A stretch of 12,763 bases of DNA, taken from the NCBI GenBank assembly GCA_964448645.1, contig CAYUZY010000055.1:1-12763 (forward strand), written 5' to 3'. A program made the translations under genes and the position numbers. Source of the DNA: GCA-2719315 sp964448645. GTDB lineage: Bacteria; Bacteroidota; Bacteroidia; Flavobacteriales; Flavobacteriaceae. Positions 7,112 to 12,763 of the stretch are shown one piece after another (within the stretch, counting starts at the first letter, position 1; each line of letters begins with the position of its first letter). The notes under the pieces were generated by a model. That model did no database searches. It was given only the letters and a program-made list of their open reading frames with translations, and was not told the DNA's origin.

Positions 7112-7114
7112 TCT

Positions 7115-8506
7115 ATGAAAATAAAAAATATTTGTTGTATTGGAGCTGGATATGTTGGAGGTCCTACAATGGCCGTTATAGCTTTAAAATGCCCTCATTT
7201 AAAAGTAACTGTAGTTGATATTAATTCTGAAAGAATTTCAGCTTGGAATGAAAAAAATTTAAACAATTTACCTGTTTATGAACCTGGTTTAGGGGATGTT
7301 ATAAATAAAGTAAGAGGAAAAAATTTATTTTTTTCAAATGAAATTGATAAAACCATTGATGAATCAGATATGATTTTCATGGCAGTTAATACTCCAACTT
7401 TAACTGAAGGAGATGGAAAAGGAATGGCTGCAGACTTAAGGTATGTAGAAAATTCTGCAAAAAGGATTGCTCTGGCTTCTAACTCAGATAAAATAGTTGT
7501 TGAAAAGTCTACTTTACCAGTTAGAACAGCTGAAAAAATTAAAGAAATTTTAATTAAAAATAATCAGAAAATAAAATTTGAAGTGATTTCAAATCCAGAA
7601 TTTCTTGCAGAAGGAACTGCAATTCAGGATTTATTTAAATCTGATAGAGTTCTTATAGGTGGAGACTCTACAGAAACTGGTAAAAAAGCAGTAAATGCTT
7701 TAGTTGAAATTTATTTAAATTGGATTCCAAAAAATAAAATATTAACCACAAATATTTGGTCTTCTGAGCTTTCTAAACTTGCTTCTAATGCCATGCTTGC
7801 TCAAAGAATTTCATCCATAAATTCTCTTTCTAGTCTATGCGAAAAAACGGAAGCAGATATCGATGAGGTCTCAAAAGCTATAGGTATGGATTCAAGAATT
7901 GGCAAAGAATTTTTAAAAGTGTCAGTTGGATTTGGGGGAAGTTGTTTCCAAAAAGACATTTTAAACCTAGTATATCTTTGTCAAAATTATGGTTTAAATG
8001 AAGTTGCAGAATATTGGCTTCAAGTTATTAAGATAAATGATTATCAAAAAAATCGTTTTGCTAAAAAAATAATTAACAATATTGATGGCAATATTGTAAC
8101 TTTTTTTGGATGGTCATTTAAAAAAAATACAAATGATTCAAGAGAATCAGCTGCAATTTATGTTGCAGACTACCTTTTAAAAGCAGGATATAAAATTAAT
8201 GTTTATGATCCTATGACAGAAGAAAATAGGGTCATAAATGATTTAAAAACATTGTGGGATTATAGAGGTTTCTCTGAAGATAAGATATATAATTTATTAA
8301 TTAATATAAAAGTTTATAGTGATCATTATAGTTCCTTAAAAAATTCAAATGGAGTTGCAATATTAACTGAGTGGGATGAATTTAAAAATTATGATTGGAA
8401 TAGTTTTTCAGAGCTAATTGATTCACCCATTCAAATTTTTGATGGAAGAAATATTTTGAAAAATATCAGTTTAGATACTTCTAAATTTAAACTTATGTCA
8501 TTATGA
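7115..8506 (+). CDS. ugd: UDP-glucose 6-dehydrogenase (animal-like long form)
   Basis: This 463-residue cytosolic enzyme oxidises UDP-glucose to UDP-glucuronic acid with two NAD+. The N-terminal Rossmann motif GAGYVGG (10-16) is followed by VVDIN (34-38) and the stretch RISAWN; NTPT and EKST mark the NAD-binding domain; NPEFLAEGTAI and DRVLIGGD follow; the catalytic cysteine is Cys277 in GFGGSCFQKD (human UGDH uses Cys276), and FFGWSFKKNTNDSRES sits in the C-terminal UDP-binding domain. Length and wording (SSELSKLASNAMLAQRISSINSLS-type helix) match the eukaryote-like class rather than the shorter bacterial Ugd/TuaD form. It starts 3 bases after the previous stop and its end overlaps the next gene by ATGA. 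UDP-glucuronate would give the polysaccharide a uronic acid or a precursor for further conversion. Confidence 0.95.
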   Translation: MKIKNICCIGAGYVGGPTMAVIALKCPHLKVTVVDINSERISAWNEKNLNNLPVYEPGLGDVINKVRGKNLFFSNEIDKTIDESDMIFMAVNTPTLTEGDGKGMAADLRYVENSAKRIALASNSDKIVVEKSTLPVRTAEKIKEILIKNNQKIKFEVISNPEFLAEGTAIQDLFKSDRVLIGGDSTETGKKAVNALVEIYLNWIPKNKILTTNIWSSELSKLASNAMLAQRISSINSLSSLCEKTEADIDEVSKAIGMDSRIGKEFLKVSVGFGGSCFQKDILNLVYLCQNYGLNEVAEYWLQVIKINDYQKNRFAKKIINNIDGNIVTFFGWSFKKNTNDSRESAAIYVADYLLKAGYKINVYDPMTEENRVINDLKTLWDYRGFSEDKIYNLLINIKVYSDHYSSLKNSNGVAILTEWDEFKNYDWNSFSELIDSPIQIFDGRNILKNISLDTSKFKLMSL

Positions 8507-9393
8507 AAAATGTTTTAATTATTGGAGGATCGGGATTACTTGGATCTAATTGGGCAATGAAATGGAAAGATAGATATAATATTTTTTTAGGAATCAATAA
8601 AAGACTTATATCCATAGAAGGAACTAAATCTATTATTATTGATTTTAATGATAATATGATAATAAAGAATGTTTTGAAAAAAAATAAGATAGATATATTA
8701 ATTAATTGTTCAGGATTAACCAATGTTGAAAAATGTCATGAGGACCCGAAGTTAGCTGAATTTGTTCATTGTAATTTGTGTGAAGTTTTTTCAAAATTAT
8801 GTTCTTCATTGGGAATTAAACAAGTTCATATTTCAACTGATCATTTGTTTGATGGTTCAAAAAAATATACTGATGAGGAATGTTTACCAGAACCATTAAA
8901 CTATTATGGAAAAACAAAATTAATTTCAGAAAAAATGGTTTCTAAATTAAATCCTAATGCTTTAATTATTAGAACAAATTTTTTTGGAAAAGGACCAAGT
9001 TATAGAAGATCTTTTTCCGATTATATTGTTGATAATATATCTATAAATAAAAGTGTTAATTTGTTTCATGATGTTTATTTTACTCCAATACATATTGATG
9101 AGTTAATTGATTTGACTGAGAAACTTTTATTTCAGGATTTATTTGGAATTTATAATGTCGTTGGAGATGAAAGAATAACAAAATATGAATTTGGTTTAAA
9201 AATAGCTTCTGAGATGGGGATTAGATCAGAATTAATTAAAAAATCTTTTATATCAAAAAGAAAAGATTTAATAAAGAGACCTTTTGACCTTAGTTTATCT
9301 AATAAAAAATTAAAAAATTCAATTTCTAGTTCAATAAAAACATTAAATCAGCAACTTAATGATATGTTAATATTAAATAAACAGAAAATATGA
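8503..9393 (+). CDS. RmlD-like NAD(P)-dependent nucleotide-sugar reductase (SDR family)
   Basis: This 296-residue extended short-chain dehydrogenase resembles dTDP-4-dehydrorhamnose reductase. It shows the dinucleotide-binding GGSGLLG (8-14), the RmlD-type NCSGLTNVEKCHEDP segment, ISTDHLFDG (110-118) with the STD motif, the catalytic Tyr135-x-x-x-Lys139 in YYGKTK, IIRTNFFGKG, and HDVYFTPIHIDEL in the C-terminal substrate domain. Members reduce a 4-keto (or related) group on a nucleotide-linked 6-deoxy sugar. rmlA, rmlB and rmlC are not in the window, so dTDP-rhamnose synthesis specifically is not supported; a reductase acting on a UDP-sugar from the neighbouring genes is as likely. It overlaps both neighbours by ATGA, so tight translational coupling with ugd and the aminotransferase is expected. 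Confidence 0.85.
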   Translation: MKNVLIIGGSGLLGSNWAMKWKDRYNIFLGINKRLISIEGTKSIIIDFNDNMIIKNVLKKNKIDILINCSGLTNVEKCHEDPKLAEFVHCNLCEVFSKLCSSLGIKQVHISTDHLFDGSKKYTDEECLPEPLNYYGKTKLISEKMVSKLNPNALIIRTNFFGKGPSYRRSFSDYIVDNISINKSVNLFHDVYFTPIHIDELIDLTEKLLFQDLFGIYNVVGDERITKYEFGLKIASEMGIRSELIKKSFISKRKDLIKRPFDLSLSNKKLKNSISSSIKTLNQQLNDMLILNKQKI

Positions 9394-10559
9394 TTCCATA
9401 TGCAAGGCAAGAAATTTCAGAGGCAGATATAAAAGCTGTAGTTAAAGTTTTGAAATCTGATTTTATTACTCAAGGACCAGTTACACCTGAATTTGAAAAA
9501 AAAGTTTCTAAATATTGTAAATCAAGATTTGCGTGTGCTGTAAATAGCGGAACGAGTGCACTTCATATTGCATGTTTATCATTAGGGGTAAAAAAGGGAG
9601 ATATTGTTTGGACCAGTCCAATATCTTTTGTTGCTTCATCAAATTGTGCTCTTTATTGTGGAGCAAATATTGATTTTGTTGATATTGATCCGATTTCATA
9701 TAATATGAGTGTAGATGCTTTAGAAGAGAAGTTAATCAAAGCAAAAAAAATGAACACTTTACCAAAAGTTGTAATACCAGTTCACTTATCAGGACAATCT
9801 TGTGAAATGGATAGAATTAATAATTTATCTAAAATATATGGTTTTAAAATAATTGAAGATGCATCTCATGCAATCGGAGCAAAATATAAAGGAGAGCTAA
9901 TAGGAAACTGTAGATATAGTGATATTACTGTATTTAGTTTTCACCCAGTTAAAATAATTACGACATGTGAAGGAGGTATGTGTACTACAAATAATCCTAA
10001 AATTTCAACTTTATTAGGTAGATATAGAAGTCATGGAATTACAAGGCATTCTCAAGAAATGAAAAATGTTCCGGATGGTCCATGGTATTATGAACAACTA
10101 GAACTGGGGTTTAATTATAGATTGAATGATGTAATGGCATCTCTTGGAATTAGTCAATTAAAAAGAGTAGATGAATTTGTTTCCAATAGAAATGAAATAG
10201 CAGAAAAATATGATTCATTATTTAAAGAATTAGACATTAAAGTTCAAGAAATTTCAATAGACAATTATTCTTCAAGACATTTATATATAATAAGAGTTAA
10301 AGGTAACTCTTATTATGATCAAAAATCTGTTTTTGAAAAATTTAGAGCTTCAGGAATCTGGGTTAATTTGCATTATATTCCTATTTATCGTCAACCCTAT
10401 TATAAGAAAATGGGTTTTAATAAAAAGGATTTTCCTGAAGCTGAAAAATATTATAAAGAAGCTATTTCAATACCAATTTTTCCAAGTTTGAAGGATTTGG
10501 AAATTGAAAAAATTGTTGATGTTATCAAAAAGCCTATAGGATTTCAAAATTTGTTTTAA
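9390..10559 (+). CDS. pseC: PseC-like sugar aminotransferase (DegT/DnrJ/EryC1/StrS family)
   Basis: This 389-residue PLP enzyme has the normal length and a PseC-like text throughout: MIPYARQEISEADI at the N-terminus, SDFITQGP (23-30), PLP-phosphate site NSGTSALH (52-59), TSPISFVASSNCALYCGA, PVHLSGQSC, IIEDASHAIGA with the pyridine-binding Asp157, and the Schiff-base Lys188 in SFHPVKIITT. PseC makes UDP-4-amino-4,6-dideoxy-N-acetyl-beta-L-altrosamine from the 4-keto sugar produced by PseB, step two of pseudaminic acid synthesis. One oddity: after Lys188 the usual TTGEGG reads TTCEGG. No PseB, PseF, PseG or PseI is in the window, so the complete pseudaminate pathway is not shown; the product could feed another 4-amino sugar. 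ATGA overlap upstream, TAATG overlap downstream. Confidence 0.88.
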   Translation: MIPYARQEISEADIKAVVKVLKSDFITQGPVTPEFEKKVSKYCKSRFACAVNSGTSALHIACLSLGVKKGDIVWTSPISFVASSNCALYCGANIDFVDIDPISYNMSVDALEEKLIKAKKMNTLPKVVIPVHLSGQSCEMDRINNLSKIYGFKIIEDASHAIGAKYKGELIGNCRYSDITVFSFHPVKIITTCEGGMCTTNNPKISTLLGRYRSHGITRHSQEMKNVPDGPWYYEQLELGFNYRLNDVMASLGISQLKRVDEFVSNRNEIAEKYDSLFKELDIKVQEISIDNYSSRHLYIIRVKGNSYYDQKSVFEKFRASGIWVNLHYIPIYRQPYYKKMGFNKKDFPEAEKYYKEAISIPIFPSLKDLEIEKIVDVIKKPIGFQNLF

Positions 10560-11608
10560 TGGAAATGCATAAAATATTAAATGATATTAAAAAAGCTTTT
10601 TCTGGTTCAGAATTAGTAAAAAACTTCAAAATTTGTTTTAGAAATAAAAATGAATGGAATTTATTTTTATCAAAAATTGATTATCAACCTTATTTTTATT
10701 CAAATTTAAATATAGATTTCACTTTTGAAATAATTAAGTCAAAATATAAATTTGCTCAAGATTTTTCATTAATAATCAAGAATCATGATAAACATGTTTC
10801 AATTTTCCCTTTATTTATATATCATGACAAAGAATCTTTCGTTATAGAATTTTTAGAACAAAAAATTCTACCACCATTATTTGTTAAAGGATTAACAGAA
10901 AAAATTAAAAAAAAAACAATAGAAGTTATTTTAAATTTTTTAGATAAACTTAAATTAAAATTGAATATAAAATCATTTAAATTTATTGATAATATCTTTC
11001 CTTCTTCGTCAATATCTCAATGGCATAAAATGATTGTCAGCAATAATTATAAATGTATTATTCATAGGGAAGCTTTTGTTTATTTGGAAAATGATATAAA
11101 TGATATTAAGAATTCAATTAGAAAAAGTTATAAATCTTTAATATCAAAAGGTCAAAAAATATGGGATGTTCAAGCAAAGTTTTCAATTTCAAAAAAAATG
11201 TGGAAAGAATTTAAAGCATTACACTATAAAGCTGCTGGAAGAAAAACTAGATCCGATAAAAGCTGGGATATTCTTAAAAAAGGTTTAGTTGATAAAGATT
11301 TATTTTTTATTTATTGTTTAGATAAAGAAAATAAAATGGTTGGAGGATCAATATTTTTTTTAACAAAAACCGAAAGTTATTATGCGATTGCAGCATATGA
11401 CAGAGATCTTTTTGATTATCCAATTGGTCATGTTATTCAATTTAAAGCAATAAATGAATTCAAGAAAATGAATTTATTATGGTATAGACTTGGAAAAGTC
11501 CCTTTTGAAGTAGATGATCCAAAGCCTTCCTTAAAAGAAATAAATATTGGAAAATTTAAAAATGGTTTTACTACACATTTATTTCCTCAATATACTCTTT
11601 TTAAATAA
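10559..11608 (+). CDS. FemAB/GNAT-fold acyl- or aminoacyl-transferase-like protein
   Basis: This 349-residue soluble protein has no signal peptide. The C-terminal half looks like a FemAB/BioF2-type GNAT domain: IRKSYKSLISKG (187-198), WKEFKALHYKAAGRKTRSDK (215-234) with a conserved LH...AAGRKTRS pattern, the beta-strand MVGGSIFF (260-267), YYAIAAYDRD (274-283) and a long conserved tail from about 309 to 337 (YRLGKVPFE, then KEINIGKFKNGF). The N-terminal half (1-170) is poorly recognisable and A/T- and Lys/Ile-rich. FemAB proteins transfer amino acids from aminoacyl-tRNA, and relatives transfer other acyl groups, to amines of envelope precursors. Directly after a sugar aminotransferase, N-acylation of the new amino sugar is a sensible inference, but donor and acceptor are not shown. 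It starts in the stop of pseC (TAATG) and ends 14 bases before the next gene. Confidence 0.68.
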   Translation: MEMHKILNDIKKAFSGSELVKNFKICFRNKNEWNLFLSKIDYQPYFYSNLNIDFTFEIIKSKYKFAQDFSLIIKNHDKHVSIFPLFIYHDKESFVIEFLEQKILPPLFVKGLTEKIKKKTIEVILNFLDKLKLKLNIKSFKFIDNIFPSSSISQWHKMIVSNNYKCIIHREAFVYLENDINDIKNSIRKSYKSLISKGQKIWDVQAKFSISKKMWKEFKALHYKAAGRKTRSDKSWDILKKGLVDKDLFFIYCLDKENKMVGGSIFFLTKTESYYAIAAYDRDLFDYPIGHVIQFKAINEFKKMNLLWYRLGKVPFEVDDPKPSLKEINIGKFKNGFTTHLFPQYTLFK

Positions 11609-11622
11609 TTAATTTTTAGAAT

Positions 11623-12561
11623 ATGAAGAAACATTTTCTATGGCCAAAAACAAGAATTATTTTAAAAAATTTTTTTGGTTTTAATTCAGTTAAAAAATTG
11701 GAAAATAAATTAAAAAAAATGTTTCCATCAGCTTATCCTGTTGTTTGTTCAAGTGGAAGAGTTGCTTTATATATAGCTTTAAAAGAATCAAATTTAGATA
11801 GAAAAAAAAAATTAAAAGTCTTTCCTTTTGCATCTCATTGTGTTTTAAATATTGTTGGTCAAATTACAACACCTGACAATAATGAAAATTTTTTAAATAA
11901 CTATGAATTAATTTATCATCAATGGGGATATTCTCATAAAAGTAAAATGAAAAATATTATTGAAGACAGCGTTGATTCTTTGTATTTCCCTGGAAGTAAT
12001 TTATTATCTCAAGGGGGCTTATTTGAAATATGGTCTTTAAATAAAATTTTAGGTTCTAGTTCAGGGGGGGTTTTATGGTGTAAAAATAAGGAAGACGCTG
12101 AAAAAATAAGAAAGAAAATTAAATATGGTCCATTTATATTTTTTCAGTGGATTCTTAGACTTTTGAGTCTAAAAATATTAGGATTACATAAATATTGGAA
12201 TGCTGGAGAGAACGGATATTTGGGAATATCAATTTTTCAATCTAATGAAATATGGAAAAAAACAAAAAAATGGAAGATCTTCGTTGAAGACAGAAAAAAT
12301 AAGTTGACAAAATTAAAAAAGTATTCTATCACAGACAACCTTTCTGATGAAAATAGATTGCCATGTCTTATTAACTTAGACCCTAAAGCTTCTATATCTT
12401 TAAATAATCAAAATAAAGAAATTGGAATTAGACATTTTGATAAAAATCAAAATTCAAATTTTCAAGAAATTGTTGAAGTTTTACCAGTTCCAATTCATCA
12501 AGATGTAACAATTCAAGAAATTGATTCATTAATTAATAATTTAAAAATTGAATCTAAATGA
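11623..12561 (+). CDS. Short divergent DegT-like PLP-dependent protein
   Basis: This 312-residue protein is well below the 360-390 of normal sugar aminotransferases. It is not an obvious family member but keeps the key points in order: CSSGRVALYIAL (42-53) at the PLP-phosphate site, PFASHC in the place of the SPxSFVA strand, NIIEDSVDSLY with Asp115 where the pyridine-binding Asp belongs, and WSLNKILGSSSGGVLW with Lys141 where the Schiff-base lysine belongs, followed by GG as in normal DegT proteins. The Asp-to-Lys spacing is 26 here and 31 in the neighbouring PseC-like protein. Residues about 169-190 are unusually hydrophobic (FIFFQWILRLLSLKILGL), perhaps a membrane- or partner-facing insertion. 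The C-terminal domain is shortened. It might be a sugar aminotransferase, a 3-dehydratase-like enzyme, or a non-catalytic partner. The gene contains A10 (11802-11811) and G7 (12064-12070) tracts and overlaps the next gene by ATGA. Confidence 0.65.
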   Translation: MKKHFLWPKTRIILKNFFGFNSVKKLENKLKKMFPSAYPVVCSSGRVALYIALKESNLDRKKKLKVFPFASHCVLNIVGQITTPDNNENFLNNYELIYHQWGYSHKSKMKNIIEDSVDSLYFPGSNLLSQGGLFEIWSLNKILGSSSGGVLWCKNKEDAEKIRKKIKYGPFIFFQWILRLLSLKILGLHKYWNAGENGYLGISIFQSNEIWKKTKKWKIFVEDRKNKLTKLKKYSITDNLSDENRLPCLINLDPKASISLNNQNKEIGIRHFDKNQNSNFQEIVEVLPVPIHQDVTIQEIDSLINNLKIESK

Positions 12562-12763
12562 AAGTAGGTCTTTTAAATGATAAAAATAAAATAAAAGATG
12601 TAGTTTTTTTGATTGCAAAAGTGTTTTTTAAAGGAGATTTAGAAAAACTAATTATACAAAATAAAATATTAAGCAATAATAATATTATAATTGTTGAGAA
12701 TGATAATAATAAAATAGTAGGAACATCTATTATTATTGATAGAGAGATTTTTTTTAATGGAAA
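12558..12763 (+). CDS. Probable GNAT-family N-acetyltransferase, 3'-truncated by window edge
   Basis: An ATG at 12558 overlapping the previous stop (ATGA) opens a frame with no stop to the window end: 68 codons plus two bases. The translation begins MKVGLLNDKNKIKDVVFLIA and later reads NIIIVENDNNKIVGTSIIID, the helix-then-strand opening of GNAT acetyltransferases in which the 'E-x-D-x-x-K-I-V-G' turn precedes the acetyl-CoA-binding motif; that motif itself lies beyond the edge. In this setting it would acetylate an amino sugar or a surface component, as PseH does in pseudaminate synthesis, but a specific assignment is not possible from a third to a half of the protein. Confidence 0.6.
   Translation, partial: MKVGLLNDKNKIKDVVFLIAKVFFKGDLEKLIIQNKILSNNNIIIVENDNNKIVGTSIIIDREIFFNG

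Noticed and set aside
8493..8723. Minus-strand open frame at the ugd/reductase junction
   Set aside because: It crosses the ATGA overlap of two well-supported genes and has no motif.
8503..9393. Calling this gene rmlD
   Set aside because: The family fits, but rmlA, rmlB and rmlC are absent and the neighbours point to UDP-linked amino sugars, so the specific symbol is not supported.
9508..9699. Minus-strand open frame inside the PseC-like gene
   Set aside because: It is antisense to the conserved PLP-phosphate site region.

Overview
The window is a very A+T-rich piece of a bacterial cell-surface polysaccharide (capsule / O-antigen type) locus, most likely from a member of the Bacteroidota, probably a flavobacterium. 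This rests on three things: extreme A/T bias with A-rich rather than Shine-Dalgarno-type leaders; a promoter-like TTTG-N22-TACTTTTG at 5760-5793 that fits the Bacteroidota consensus (TTTG ... TAnnTTTG); and a winged-helix regulator of a type I associate with the head of Bacteroidota polysaccharide operons. The species cannot be named from the sequence. No tRNA, rRNA, CRISPR array, insertion sequence or integrase was seen, and no stretch longer than 81 bases lacks a gene.

Left part (1-5735): two closely related membrane proteins of the O-antigen polymerase/ligase (Wzy/WaaL) family, each with a C-terminal tetratricopeptide domain, lie in the same orientation. The first has lost about 100 N-terminal residues beyond the left edge. 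Between them, on the opposite strand, sit a polyprenyl-phosphate sugar-1-phosphate transferase (WecA/TagO type) and a small probable lipoprotein with 24-residue MORN/YwqK-type repeats. The lipoprotein's stop overlaps the stop of the first polymerase/ligase gene, and its start abuts the stop of the transferase gene.

Middle (5736-5816): a short control region with a weak terminator-like inverted repeat, an 11-base direct repeat, a good Bacteroidota-type promoter, and an inverted repeat that overlaps the promoter's -7 box.

Right part (5817-12763, continuing past the edge): one very tight same-strand operon, with junctions from 4-base overlaps to a 14-base gap. In order it encodes the winged-helix regulator with a degenerate nucleotidyltransferase-like domain, a stand-alone phosphomannose-isomerase-type cupin, a small HxGH cytidylyl/adenylyltransferase, UDP-glucose 6-dehydrogenase (animal-like form), an RmlD-like reductase, a PseC-like aminotransferase, a FemAB/GNAT-like transferase, a short divergent DegT-like PLP protein, and the beginning of another probable GNAT acetyltransferase.

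Together the genes suggest a lipid-linked glycan started by the WecA-like enzyme and built from UDP-glucuronic acid plus an amino-deoxy sugar, possibly of the pseudaminic-acid branch. That sugar may be further acylated by the FemAB-like and GNAT-like proteins, and the glycan polymerised or ligated by the two Wzy/WaaL-TPR proteins. The least familiar part is the trio FemAB-like / short DegT-like / GNAT-like at the right end, which looks like a sugar N-decoration module. Its chemistry cannot be fixed from this window, and the remaining pse genes (pseB, F, G, I) are not present here.
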